Part shown: one piece after another, positions 35,421-44,378 of the stretch
How positions within the stretch are numbered: position 1 is the first letter of the stretch
Layout of the letters: every line of letters begins with the position of its first letter
The notes under the pieces: generated by a model
The model's input: the letters and a program-made list of their open reading frames with translations, nothing else
What the model was told of the DNA's origin: nothing
The model's database searches: none
DNA from: Gaetbulibacter sp. 4G1
GTDB lineage: Bacteria > Bacteroidota > Bacteroidia > Flavobacteriales > Flavobacteriaceae
Direction of reading: 5' to 3'
DNA length: 64,000 nt
Assembly (NCBI RefSeq): GCF_002741945.1
Contig: NZ_MDVN01000024.1
Span: forward strand, 372,001-436,000
Program-made: the position numbers and the translations under genes

Positions 35421-36113
35421 ATGTGCTCAATAGATAAATTAAACGATAAAACCACTCTTGATATTTTTAATAAAAAAGTAATCTCTGCAACACAACATCT
35501 ACACGCTTACATAAAACATCGGTTATACATATGCGAGTCTAAGGGCATTATTCCTAAAAACATGTATATTTCAAACGACTTTATTGACGAAGCTATTGCA
35601 AAATTTTACGAAGAAGGTTACGATGTAGACATGGATGCCTTTGCTATAAAAATTAAGCTATTTAAAATTGTAGATTCTGATTTAGATGAACTTTTTAAAA
35701 AAGAAGCATTTCATCAAAATACTTTAAGTACAAACCCAATTTTAGAAAAAGAATTAGATGGATTGGAAGAAAATTTTACTGTAGATGAAGGTTTTGATTT
35801 TATAATGAATGAGGAGCTTAATGATATTTCATATAAGCAAAACCAAAAGCAAAAACATATTTTTTTGTATGATAATGATACTACATCAATAAAAAATGTG
35901 CTTGAAGCTGAAGATATGTCGGTATTACACAACAAAAACGTATTGGGTAAATTCTACACTTTGCTACCCCTAAAAGTATCAGAAATTGTAGATTTATTTG
36001 TTTTTGGAAGACTTTCATACAACGAAGTTGCAGAAATTAAAAAGATAGAAGCAAAACGTGTAGAACGTATTTTAAATTTAACCATTGAAAGTTTAAAAAA
36101 ACACTTGGGCTAA
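35421..36113 (+). CDS. Sigma-like protein with C-terminal helix-turn-helix
   Basis: This 230-residue acidic protein is not recognised as a whole. Its last 50 residues (LSYNEVAEIKKIEAKRVERILNLTIESLKKHLG) look like the region-4 helix-turn-helix of sigma-70 family proteins, and the N-terminal half, rich in helices, could be a diverged region 2. No -10-binding signature can be pointed to. It is divergent from tilS and converges on pabB, with stop codons overlapping by four bases. It could be a sigma-related regulator or an unrelated DNA-binding protein. Confidence 0.6.
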   Translation: MCSIDKLNDKTTLDIFNKKVISATQHLHAYIKHRLYICESKGIIPKNMYISNDFIDEAIAKFYEEGYDVDMDAFAIKIKLFKIVDSDLDELFKKEAFHQNTLSTNPILEKELDGLEENFTVDEGFDFIMNEELNDISYKQNQKQKHIFLYDNDTTSIKNVLEAEDMSVLHNKNVLGKFYTLLPLKVSEIVDLFVFGRLSYNEVAEIKKIEAKRVERILNLTIESLKKHLG

Positions 36114-37405
36114 TGCTCTAAAACTGTACGCATTGCCTTAGCTTTCACTAAACATTCTTCATATTCTTTCAATGGATTACTTTTGGTAGTTATGGCACCA
36201 CCTACCGAGTAAGAAACATATTGCTTAGTCTTGTTATATAAAATACTACGAATAATTACATTAAAATCGAAATCGCCATTTGGCGAAAAGTAACCAACAG
36301 TGCCAGAATAGAGTCCACGTTTTGTTTCTTCTAAATCTTCAATAATTTTCATGGCAGAAATTTTTGGAGCGCCCGTCATACTTCCCATAGGAAATGTACT
36401 TTTTATTATATCAACAGGGTGTGTATTTTCCTCAACTTTTGACGTTACTGTTGAAATCATTTGATGTACCTGATCAAAAGTATAAATTTCACATAACTCT
36501 TCAACCATAACGCTTCCTTTTATAGCCGTTTTGGACAAATCGTTACGAACCAAATCAACTATCATTATATTCTCGCTTCGCTCCTTTTCATCCTTAAGTA
36601 ACTCTTCCTTTAATAATTGGTCTTCTTCTAAATCATCCGATCGTTTTGCCGTTCCCTTTATAGGTTGAGAAATAATAGTGTTTCCTGTCTTTCTTAAATA
36701 ACGTTCTGGTGAAGCCGATAGTAAGTATTTGTCTTGATGTTTTAAAAAAGTTGCAAAAGGTGGGTTTGAAATAGTATTAAGTTTATTATAAGTTTCTAAT
36801 GGATTAATTGCTGTGTTTTCTGCATAAAATTCTTGGCAAAAATTAGCTTCGTAAATATCACCACGATGAATGTGGGCTAGCATATGGTTTATCTTTTCAA
36901 AATACTCATCTTTATGAATGCGAAGTTTTATTTTAATAGAATTGCTTATTTGTGGTTTTGTTGATTCGTTTATTTGTTCAATTACATTTAAATCTTCTTC
37001 TAATTCATCTTCAACACCCTTTAAATATTGAATTTCAACCTGATTGTCTTTTATCAAAAAAAGTTTTTTAGGTTGGAAAAAGTATAAATCAGGAAATTCT
37101 AATCCATCAAAGTTGTTAGAGCTTAAAGCTTCAACATCATTCTTTAAATCGTAGGTTAAATAACCAAAAATCCAATCATTTGTATAATTTTGGTATTCTT
37201 TCAATTTTTCGAAACTATCATGAAAATCAGTTTGAATACTTGTAAAAGCATCAACTGCTAAAACCGCATCATAATTAGAATAGCTTTGCTCGTAATTATT
37301 AGAATCTAACCAAACTACATCTTCAAACTGTTGTGCCCAAATCAATAATTGGCTTTTAAAAATTTTAGATGATTTAGTTTTATGAAAAAAGGTTGTTCTC
37401 AACAA
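36110..37405 (-). CDS. pabB: Aminodeoxychorismate synthase component I (PabB-type)
   Basis: The 431-residue protein is a chorismate-binding enzyme. It has RNDLSKTAIKG, SQPIKGTAKR, STFPMGSMTGAPKISAMKII and RGLYSGTVGYFSPNGDFDFNVIIRS. The catalytic lysine region is KGTAKR, which points to aminodeoxychorismate synthase for folate synthesis rather than anthranilate synthase. No PabA glutaminase or PabC lies next to it. Residues 142-149 in the linker before the core match a dispersed repeat found elsewhere in the window. Confidence 0.9.
   Translation of the reverse strand: MLRTTFFHKTKSSKIFKSQLLIWAQQFEDVVWLDSNNYEQSYSNYDAVLAVDAFTSIQTDFHDSFEKLKEYQNYTNDWIFGYLTYDLKNDVEALSSNNFDGLEFPDLYFFQPKKLFLIKDNQVEIQYLKGVEDELEEDLNVIEQINESTKPQISNSIKIKLRIHKDEYFEKINHMLAHIHRGDIYEANFCQEFYAENTAINPLETYNKLNTISNPPFATFLKHQDKYLLSASPERYLRKTGNTIISQPIKGTAKRSDDLEEDQLLKEELLKDEKERSENIMIVDLVRNDLSKTAIKGSVMVEELCEIYTFDQVHQMISTVTSKVEENTHPVDIIKSTFPMGSMTGAPKISAMKIIEDLEETKRGLYSGTVGYFSPNGDFDFNVIIRSILYNKTKQYVSYSVGGAITTKSNPLKEYEECLVKAKAMRTVLEH
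36960..36981 (+). repeat. GTTGAT-type repeat inside pabB
   Basis: The plus strand reads GTTGAT, TCGTTTAT, TTGTTCAA: 21 of 22 bases equal the repeat at the right flank of the S23-family gene. On the coding strand it encodes IEQINEST at residues 142-149 of the protein, in a linker. Confidence 0.5.
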
Positions 37406-37484
37406 TAAAAAATTTATGGCGTAAAGTTACTTAGAATACTTAAAAAATTAAGAGTTTTGTAGAATACTTTAAATGTAATTTTTG

Positions 37485-38375
37485 ATGCACACTTTACAAA
37501 ATAACAAACTAAAGATAGCTGTAAAAAATATTGGAGCAGAACTTTGCGAAATTTCCTCAATAAAAAACAATACACAGTTTATGTGGGATGCAAACCCAAA
37601 TGTGTGGAATAGCTATGCGCCAAACCTATTCCCAATTATTGGAGCTTTAAAAAACGATGCTTACTTTTTTGAAAATAAAGAGTATAGCTTGCCAAAACAT
37701 GGTTTTATTAGGCATAACAAAAATATAAAGTTGCATGAACAAACAGAAAACAGTTTAACTTTTGTATTGTTTTATAATGAAACATCTCTTAATCGCTACC
37801 CGTTTAAGTTTGAGTTTTATATAACTTATTTACTTGATGATAATAATTTAAAAGTGCTTCATAGCATTAAAAATTGTGATGATAAAACCATGTATTTTTC
37901 TGTTGGTGGGCATCCTGCTTTTAAGTGCCCTGTATTTGAAAATGAAAATTACAACGATTATAGTTTAGAGTTTGAACACATTGAAAATGCTAAAACTCAT
38001 TTAATTAATATGAAAAATGGTTTAATTTCTTCAAAAGCAGAACCTATTCTTAAAAATTCAGATAGCATTAAATTAACCCATGGTTTATTTAACAGAGACG
38101 CTTTAATTTTTAAAGATTTAAAATCTAAAAAAGTAACTTTAAAAAGCAAATTAAATGGGAGTATCCTTACGGTAAGTTATCACGATTTCTCTTATTTAGG
38201 TATTTGGGCAAAACCAGATGGTGATTATGTTTGTATTGAGCCATGGTTAGGAATTGCAGATAGCGAAAACACCAATCAAGATTTTAAAACTAAGGAAGGT
38301 ATTCTGTCCCTACACGATGGAAAAACTTTTGAAGCTGGTTATACTATCGAAATACATAATAATCATTTAGTCTAA
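37485..38375 (+). CDS. Aldose 1-epimerase family protein
   Basis: The protein of 297 residues, counted from ATG at 37485, matches the galactose-mutarotase/YeaD/LacX-like fold. Recognisable segments are MWDANPNVWNSYAPNLFPIIG, KHGFIRHN with a candidate catalytic histidine, VGGHPAFKCP and CIEPWLGIAD near the C-terminus. The open frame begins three bases earlier with TTG. It probably interconverts sugar anomers in the cytoplasm. Separate promoter; divergent from pabB. Confidence 0.85.
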   Translation: MHTLQNNKLKIAVKNIGAELCEISSIKNNTQFMWDANPNVWNSYAPNLFPIIGALKNDAYFFENKEYSLPKHGFIRHNKNIKLHEQTENSLTFVLFYNETSLNRYPFKFEFYITYLLDDNNLKVLHSIKNCDDKTMYFSVGGHPAFKCPVFENENYNDYSLEFEHIENAKTHLINMKNGLISSKAEPILKNSDSIKLTHGLFNRDALIFKDLKSKKVTLKSKLNGSILTVSYHDFSYLGIWAKPDGDYVCIEPWLGIADSENTNQDFKTKEGILSLHDGKTFEAGYTIEIHNNHLV

Positions 38376-38386
38376 CAAATTAATAG

Positions 38387-38497
38387 TAAATTTGCAGTCT
38401 AAAACAAGATTGTGACTTTCATCTGATTATTAATATATGATTATCAAATGACAGATGTAGTTCGCCTCTATCAAATTGAGGTATTATTAAAATTCTT
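38387..38497 (+). promoter_or_regulatory. Promoter and long leader of the helicase gene
   Basis: TAAATTTG at 38387-38394 is a perfect -7 element 103 bases before the start codon, leaving a leader of about 95 bases. Inside it, CCTC and GAGG (about 38465-38481) can pair around a nine-base loop close to the start codon. Long leaders are common on cold-induced RNA helicase genes; a temperature-responsive role here is only a guess. Confidence 0.5.
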
Positions 38498-39853
38498 ATG
38501 GCTCATTTCGAAGATTTAAACTTAAACACACCTCTCTATAACGCTTTAAACGATTTAGGATTTATCACACCAACGCCAATTCAAACTAAGGCGTTTAACG
38601 TTATCGCTTCTGGAAAAGATATGGTTGGTATTGCACAAACTGGTACAGGTAAAACCTTTGCCTACATGCTTCCTATACTAAAAAATCTAAAATACTCAAC
38701 ACAAGAAAACCCTAGAGTTTTGGTTTTAGTACCAACTCGAGAATTAGTTGTACAAGTAGTAGATGAAATAGAAAAGCTTTCAAAGTACATTAATAATCGT
38801 GTTTTAGGGGTTTACGGTGGTACTAATATCAACACACAAAAGCAGGCTATTTCTGAAGGTATAGATGTTTTAGTTGCTACACCTGGTCGTTTATATGATT
38901 TAGCTTTAAGCAGAGTTTTACAACTTAAATCGATTCAAAAATTAGTGATTGATGAAGTAGATGTGATGTTAGATTTAGGGTTTAGACATCAATTGATTAA
39001 TATTTTTGATATTCTTCCAGAGCGTAGACAAAACATAATGTTTTCGGCAACTATGACGCAAGATGTAGATGAGTTGATTAATGACTTCTTTAAAGGACCA
39101 AAACGTGTTTCAATTGCTGTTTCTGGTACGCCTTTAGAAAACATTGCGCAAACACGATTTGAAGTTCCTAACTTTTATACCAAAGTTAATTTGCTAGTTC
39201 ATCTATTACATGATACTGAAGCTTTTAATAAAGTTTTAGTTTTTGTAGCTTATAAAAAAATGGCAGATCGTTTATTTGAAAAATTAGATGAAATTTTTCA
39301 TGAAGAACTTTGTGTGATTCATTCCAATAAAACTCAAAATTATAGACTACGAAGCATTGAGCAATTTAGAAATGGTGAAAACCGTATTTTGATAGCTACA
39401 GATGTTATGGCACGTGGGTTAGATATTGATAACGTATCTCACGTTATTAATTTTGATACACCAGATTATCCTGAAAACTATATGCATCGTATCGGAAGAA
39501 CTGGTCGTGCAGAACGTAAAGGTGAATCACTTGTTTTTTCTACCGAAAAGGAATTGGAAGCTATAAAAAATATAGAAGGTTTAATGCAAATGGAAATTCC
39601 ATTAATAAAAATTCCAGATAATGTTGAAATAACTACTGAGCTTATTGAAGAAGAACGACCGCAAATAAAAGAACGTAACAATCCTACAAAGCGAAAAGAC
39701 GAAGATGCTCCTGGACCTGCATTTCATGAAAAATCTGAAAAAAATTCTAAAGAAAACTTAGGCGGTTCTTATAAATTTAAGATTGCAAAAAAGTACAAAA
39801 AGCCTAAAACCCGAGGAGACAAAAATTATAACAAGCGGAATAAGAGGAAGTAA
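38498..39853 (+). CDS. DEAD-box family RNA helicase with DEVD motif II
   Basis: The 451-residue protein contains all helicase motifs: TPIQTKAF (Q motif), AQTGTGKTFA, PTRELV, TPGRL, DEVD, SAT, ATDVMARGLDI and HRIGRTGRAER. Motif II is DEVD instead of DEAD, a variant that keeps the catalytic Asp-Glu pair. The C-terminal tail is rich in lysine and arginine and probably binds RNA. Likely roles are ribosome assembly or RNA unwinding at low temperature. Confidence 0.93.
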   Translation: MAHFEDLNLNTPLYNALNDLGFITPTPIQTKAFNVIASGKDMVGIAQTGTGKTFAYMLPILKNLKYSTQENPRVLVLVPTRELVVQVVDEIEKLSKYINNRVLGVYGGTNINTQKQAISEGIDVLVATPGRLYDLALSRVLQLKSIQKLVIDEVDVMLDLGFRHQLINIFDILPERRQNIMFSATMTQDVDELINDFFKGPKRVSIAVSGTPLENIAQTRFEVPNFYTKVNLLVHLLHDTEAFNKVLVFVAYKKMADRLFEKLDEIFHEELCVIHSNKTQNYRLRSIEQFRNGENRILIATDVMARGLDIDNVSHVINFDTPDYPENYMHRIGRTGRAERKGESLVFSTEKELEAIKNIEGLMQMEIPLIKIPDNVEITTELIEEERPQIKERNNPTKRKDEDAPGPAFHEKSEKNSKENLGGSYKFKIAKKYKKPKTRGDKNYNKRNKRK

Positions 39854-39897
39854 TCTTTTTTTAAATGATTGATAACAACTGGCTACAAAATGTGGTT

Positions 39898-40452
39898 TTA
39901 CAGCATAAAATATTCAATAGTATCATCAATAGTATTTACGAATTTTTCAGATACATCAAAATATTTTAAATTATTTTCCTTACAGGATTTCTTTATTTTT
40001 TGACTGTGAACTATCATGTTTTTTACATGATCTATTATATATTCATCTGTTTTTTCAATTAACCAATCATTTTTTTTGCTACTAAAATCTTTTATTTCTT
40101 TAACTTTTTTGCTAACTGAAGTATCAGCAAAACCAAGGAAACATACTTTTAGTTTATCTGGATGTTTTTTTATTAATTCAATTATTAATTCAGGAAGCAT
40201 CGCTTCACCTTCAATAATATAATCAACATCACTCCAAAGCATGCTTTCTATCATACTTTTAAAAAAACTCCAAAATCTTTGTGCTATTTCATCTGGGAAT
40301 AGCATATCATGCAATCCATATTCTGGAATACCATTTGTAAACCCCATAATTAACCAATCAAGAGACAAGTAGGATATGCCTTTTTGAGCAGATATTTTTT
40401 TAGCAATTATAGTCTTTCCCGCCCTTGAAGCGCCACTTATTAAATATAACAT
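39898..40452 (-). CDS. P-loop kinase-like protein
   Basis: The 184-residue protein opens with a Walker A motif GASRAGKT (residues 7-14) and has a kinase-like alpha/beta pattern resembling small-molecule kinases such as adenylate or shikimate kinases. The likely nucleotide-lid region is YIIEGEAMLP. No specific substrate is recognised. It follows the serine hydrolase gene on the same strand after 17 bases, so they may be co-transcribed. Confidence 0.72.
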   Translation of the reverse strand: MLYLISGASRAGKTIIAKKISAQKGISYLSLDWLIMGFTNGIPEYGLHDMLFPDEIAQRFWSFFKSMIESMLWSDVDYIIEGEAMLPELIIELIKKHPDKLKVCFLGFADTSVSKKVKEIKDFSSKKNDWLIEKTDEYIIDHVKNMIVHSQKIKKSCKENNLKYFDVSEKFVNTIDDTIEYFML

Positions 40453-40469
40453 AGCACTAAATATTTTAC

Positions 40470-41768
40470 CTAATCATCAATAGATTGCATAACTAGTTTT
40501 CTGAATTTATTAGAAGTGTCATCACCATTAATTCGTTGTGTTTGTTTCAATAATACACCAATTACATTTTCTTTTGGGTCTGCAAAATATACGGTATTAA
40601 AATACCCTCCCCATATAAATGTACCTTCGCTACCAGCTCCTCCTAAATCTTGCTCTCTTTTATCAATTAAACCAAAAGCTAAACCATGTACAGCTTGTAT
40701 GTTTTCAGATATATATGGTATTTGGTTAGTTAAAATGGTTTCAACTGTTGTTCTACTTAATAGCCTAGCACCATTTAATTCGCCTTTATTCAAATACATT
40801 TGTAAAAAAGTAGCGTAATCTTTTGCAGTACTAGTTAATCCTGCTCCGCCTGAAAAAAAGCGTTTTGCGCCTTTAATTGGATAATCTGTATCATAAAAAG
40901 TTACAGGGTATTTTATCCATTTATCTTCTTCTTTAGTTTGAACCGTAACCAAACGATTGTATTTAGATTCTGGAAGGTAAAACTGCGTGTCATGCATCCC
41001 TAAAGGGTCAAAAATTCTTGTTCTTAAAAATTCATCAAAAGACATTCCTGATACTATTTCAATAAAATAGCCTAACACGTCTAGCCCTTCGCTATAAGTA
41101 AATTTCTCTCCTGGATTGTGGTGTAATGGGAGCTTAGCAAGCTTCTTTATGTTGTCTCCAATACTAATATTTTTAGTGGTAAATAAATCTATAATTCCAA
41201 CTTTATTGTAAAGTTTATTAAATCTGTGGTCACCATCAATCACCCCATAACCAACACCAGAAGTATGGGTTAATAAGTTTCTAATTGTTATTTGTTTTTC
41301 AGATGGTTTGGTAGTGTACGATGAGTCGCTTTCATCAAACGTATCTAAAATTTGTTCGTCTGCAAATTCTGGAATGTACTTAGAAATTGGGTCGTCTAAA
41401 TTAAACTTCCCTTCTTCCCAAAGCATCATGACTGCTGTTGATGTAATTGCTTTTGATTGTGAAGCTATTCTAAATATATCTGATTGCTTTAAATCTCTTT
41501 CAGATGTATTATCAGCCATGCCAAATGATTTGTGGTATACTACTTTTCCATGCCTTGAAACTAATGCGACAGCACCAGGAATAATATTGCTCTCAACCGC
41601 TTTATTTAACATAGTATCAATATAGCTAAGCCTAAACTCTGACATTCCAGCCTCATTAGCTTGTACTTCAGGAAGAGTTTCAGACGGATTAGATTGAGTT
41701 TCGTTTTTTGATTTAAAACAGCTAACAATGAAAAATGAAGCAACAAAAATATAGAGTAGTTTTTTCAT
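40470..41768 (-). CDS. Serine beta-lactamase-like hydrolase, lipoprotein
   Basis: This 432-residue protein has an N-terminal lipobox (FIVSC, Cys17), so it is an envelope lipoprotein. The beta-lactamase class C/penicillin-binding fold shows the catalytic SQSK tetrad (SxxK) and GEKFTYSEG, where the usual YxN reads YSE. The C-terminal loop that would hold the KTG-like motif reads GGAGSEGTF. Such proteins act as esterases or peptidases; real beta-lactamase activity is not implied. Confidence 0.87.
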   Translation of the reverse strand: MKKLLYIFVASFFIVSCFKSKNETQSNPSETLPEVQANEAGMSEFRLSYIDTMLNKAVESNIIPGAVALVSRHGKVVYHKSFGMADNTSERDLKQSDIFRIASQSKAITSTAVMMLWEEGKFNLDDPISKYIPEFADEQILDTFDESDSSYTTKPSEKQITIRNLLTHTSGVGYGVIDGDHRFNKLYNKVGIIDLFTTKNISIGDNIKKLAKLPLHHNPGEKFTYSEGLDVLGYFIEIVSGMSFDEFLRTRIFDPLGMHDTQFYLPESKYNRLVTVQTKEEDKWIKYPVTFYDTDYPIKGAKRFFSGGAGLTSTAKDYATFLQMYLNKGELNGARLLSRTTVETILTNQIPYISENIQAVHGLAFGLIDKREQDLGGAGSEGTFIWGGYFNTVYFADPKENVIGVLLKQTQRINGDDTSNKFRKLVMQSIDD

Positions 41769-41858
41769 GATGAAAGTTGATGGTTTTGGTTAAACATAAA
41801 AAGCTAAGTTACTTTTTTAAAACCATTTATGAAAAGCAATATATTTATTAAAAAAAAT

Positions 41859-41881
41859 CCCTTTTCAAATTAATGAAAAGG
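41859..41881 (-). terminator. Hairpin terminator after the ExbB-like gene
   Basis: CCTTTTCA and its complement TGAAAAGG flank the loop AATTAA. Read on the minus strand the stem is followed by a T-rich tract, and on the plus strand by GTTTTT, so it can work both ways. The same hairpin sequence occurs at 44288-44311. Confidence 0.75.
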
Positions 41882-41912
41882 TTTTTAATACATATTTTTT
41901 AAATAAGCAAAA

Positions 41913-42317
41913 TTATTTATTCTGCATTGCTCTTAAAACAATAATACCTACTCTAGATACAACAAAAGAAAAAAGCCCGAACGTAGCTGTCAATAACGAT
42001 ACTTTAAGTCCTCCTGCAAAAATTGCAGGATCTGGATTCCCCAGAGCTTCAACTGTATCAAAAGCAGTAATCAACCCAATAATTGAGCCTAAAAAGCCTA
42101 AAACCAAACCTAGAAGACTACTGTCTATAGCCAAACTAAGCATTTTCTTAGATTTTAAAATATCTTTCTTCAAACTTAAAAAACCTCGAACTAAAAGAAA
42201 AATAGAAAGCAATAAACATATTAAAATTAATGACATAAATAAAGGCCCCCCTTCATAAAACCTATCTGCTAAAGGATTTGATACTACTAGTAATTTCGAT
42301 ACTAAGAATACGCACAT
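41913..42317 (-). CDS. MotA/TolQ/ExbB-like small membrane protein
   Basis: The 134-residue protein has three hydrophobic segments, at about 25-45, 65-85 and 100-125. The stretch LVLGFLGSIIGLITAFDTVEALGNPDPAIFAGGLKVSL matches the conserved proton-channel segment of the MotA/TolQ/ExbB family. No ExbD/TolR partner is next to it. It is divergent from the LytS-type kinase gene and shares a 191-base control region with it, so the two may be co-regulated. A start at the internal methionine near residue 28 would remove the first hydrophobic segment and is less likely. Confidence 0.8.
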   Translation of the reverse strand: MCVFLVSKLLVVSNPLADRFYEGGPLFMSLILICLLLSIFLLVRGFLSLKKDILKSKKMLSLAIDSSLLGLVLGFLGSIIGLITAFDTVEALGNPDPAIFAGGLKVSLLTATFGLFSFVVSRVGIIVLRAMQNK

Positions 42318-42384
42318 AACTGTTTGTTTTTTGATTAATGTTACACAAACTTAGTTTAGATTATTTATCAAAAAGTTTTAATAC

Positions 42385-42451
42385 GACGAATAACCAAATT
42401 AGAGTTGGATATAACCTAATGCAGAAACCCTCATTAAATCTGTTATTCGTC
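42385..42451. promoter_or_regulatory. Inverted repeat between the ExbB-like and LytS genes
   Basis: GACGAATAAC at 42385-42394 and its exact complement GTTATTCGTC at 42442-42451 are separated by 47 bases. The pair sits between two divergent genes, about 58 bases before the LytS start. LytTR regulators bind pairs of short sites, so this could be the target of the neighbouring response regulator; that is inference. Confidence 0.5.
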
Positions 42452-42508
42452 TACAAAACATTAATTCCCTATAAAAATAGATTATTATTGTAACACTATT
42501 TACAAAGC

Positions 42509-43561
42509 ATGATAGAAAAGAAATATATTTTAAAAAAATTAGGCACCCTTTTTCTTCACCTTTTATTTTGGTGCTTAGTATTGCTTTTTTTTACTTATTT
42601 TTTTGGTGCAGAAAGTAAAAACTATAGTGATACGCTTTCATTTTCTATTTTTTTAATGCCAATAACTATTGCCACAACCTATGTTTCTATATATAAGTTA
42701 ATACCAGAGTATTTAATAACTAAACGCTATCTCCTATTTGTGCTTTATAGTTTTTATACTTTAATTATTTCTGGGTATTTAATAATGGTCTCTATCTTTT
42801 TTAGCTTCATATATCTTGCACGTTTTGAATATAATGCCATGAATCCTGTAACAAAAAATATATTGTTTGTTGCGATTGCAGTTTATTTAGTAGTCATTTT
42901 AGTAAGTGCTTTTAAACTATTAAAGCTAAATTTAAAGCACACTGAAAAGGCAAAAAGTTTAGAAACAAAAATACTAGAAACTCAGCTCAAGCTAAAGGAG
43001 CAAGAGCTTAACTATTTAAAAATGCAAATTCATCCGCATTTTTTATTTAATACACTAAATACCATGTATGGCTTTGCTTTAAAGAAAGCCGATGAGACAC
43101 CAGAAATGATACTAAAACTTTCTAATTTATTAGATTATTTGTTGTATCAAGTTGACAAACCTTTTGTTCCTTTGGTTACTGAAATTAATCATATTAAAGA
43201 TTATATTGAACTAGAAAAAATGCGTTTTAATAATGCTTTGAAAATCAATTTTAATCATAATAATATTTCTAAAACCATAAAAATTGCTCCTATGTTATTA
43301 TTACCATTCATTGAGAATAGTTTTAAACATGGTAGTTTACAACATGGTGTTTTAAATATAAACATTGATTTAAATTGTAATGAAGAAAATATTGATTTTA
43401 AAATTAAAAATAGTTATAACAAACCTAAAACAGCAAGTAATGGCATAGGTTTGGAAAACATTAAAAAGCGATTAGATTTGGTATACAAAAATAATTACAA
43501 CTTAACTATTAGTGATAACGAAGGTGTTTTTAAAATAAGCCTTAACTTAAATAATAAGTAA
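42509..43561 (+). CDS. LytS-type sensor histidine kinase
   Basis: The 350-residue protein has four hydrophobic segments in its first 145 residues, then a cytoplasmic helix and a histidine-kinase domain with QIHPHFLFNTLNTMYG, carrying the phospho-accepting histidine. The ATP-binding region is at the end (LLPFIENSFKHG, GIGLENIKKRL). No periplasmic sensor domain is visible; the membrane segments may sense the signal. The response regulator follows directly. Confidence 0.92.
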   Translation: MIEKKYILKKLGTLFLHLLFWCLVLLFFTYFFGAESKNYSDTLSFSIFLMPITIATTYVSIYKLIPEYLITKRYLLFVLYSFYTLIISGYLIMVSIFFSFIYLARFEYNAMNPVTKNILFVAIAVYLVVILVSAFKLLKLNLKHTEKAKSLETKILETQLKLKEQELNYLKMQIHPHFLFNTLNTMYGFALKKADETPEMILKLSNLLDYLLYQVDKPFVPLVTEINHIKDYIELEKMRFNNALKINFNHNNISKTIKIAPMLLLPFIENSFKHGSLQHGVLNINIDLNCNEENIDFKIKNSYNKPKTASNGIGLENIKKRLDLVYKNNYNLTISDNEGVFKISLNLNNK

Positions 43562-44278
43562 TTGCAAAAAAATAAGACTATATCCTGCATAATTGTTGAT
43601 GATGAATTCATTGCACGAGAAGTAATTGCTATGCATCTTTCTAATATTAACAGTATTAGCATTGTAGCAAGCTGTAGCAGTGCTATGGAAGCTTTTAAAT
43701 ATATAAGTAAACATGAAATAGATTTAGTTTTTTTAGATATAAACATGCAAGAGATATCTGGAATTTCATTTGCAAAGTCTATTAATAAAGACATTAAAAT
43801 TATTTTTACAACTGCCTATCGCGATTATGCTGTTGAGGGTTTTGAATTGCAAGCTGTAGACTATTTACTAAAACCCATTTCTTTTGAACGTTTATTAAAA
43901 GCCATTAACACCTATTTTGATGTTTACAGTAATCAACAAAAAAGAATTGAAAAACATGTAGATATTAATGAATTTATATTTGTTAGATCAGACAGAATTA
44001 TGGTGAAAATAAATTTTAATGATATTATATACATTGAAAGTTATAGCGATTATATTAAAATTAATTTACCAAATAAAACCATAGTTACTCGTGAAACTAT
44101 TAGCGCTATTGAAGCCAAACTGCCAAAAAATTCTTTTATAAGAATTCACAGATCCTATATAATTTCAATAAAACAAATTACTTCGTTTACAAACGAACAA
44201 ATAACTATTTCAAAAAAATCGTTTCCAATTAGCCGAAGTTATAAAACCAAAGTTTTGCAATTATTAGATGCCTTTTAA
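43562..44278 (+). CDS. LytTR-family response regulator
   Basis: The 238-residue protein has a receiver domain (IIVDDE, phosphorylatable Asp in LVFLDINMQ, and TTAYRDYA) and a C-terminal LytTR DNA-binding domain (from about residue 135). The start is TTG at 43562, directly after the kinase stop; no in-frame ATG precedes the receiver domain. The pair is translationally coupled. Its targets may include its own promoter region. Confidence 0.92.
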   Translation: MQKNKTISCIIVDDEFIAREVIAMHLSNINSISIVASCSSAMEAFKYISKHEIDLVFLDINMQEISGISFAKSINKDIKIIFTTAYRDYAVEGFELQAVDYLLKPISFERLLKAINTYFDVYSNQQKRIEKHVDINEFIFVRSDRIMVKINFNDIIYIESYSDYIKINLPNKTIVTRETISAIEAKLPKNSFIRIHRSYIISIKQITSFTNEQITISKKSFPISRSYKTKVLQLLDAF

Positions 44279-44287
44279 ACAAAAAAA

Positions 44288-44311
44288 CCCTTTTCAAATT
44301 AATGAAAAGGG
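44288..44311 (-). terminator. Hairpin terminator shared by regulator and MscS-type genes
   Basis: CCCTTTTCA and TGAAAAGGG are nine-base arms around the loop AATTAA. On the minus strand a run of seven T follows, so it ends the MscS-type transcript; on the plus strand it closes the two-component operon less clearly. The core is the same as the terminator at 41859-41881. Confidence 0.8.
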
Positions 44312-44378
44312 ATATAATATGTAGAGAGTTGCTTAATATACAGGTAGTAACCAACCAAATTTTAACCCTAACTTAAAA

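Noticed and set aside
40470-41768. Antibiotic-resistance beta-lactamase
   Set aside because: The motifs fit the broad serine-hydrolase class and deviate at the YxN site; there is no sign of a resistance cassette.
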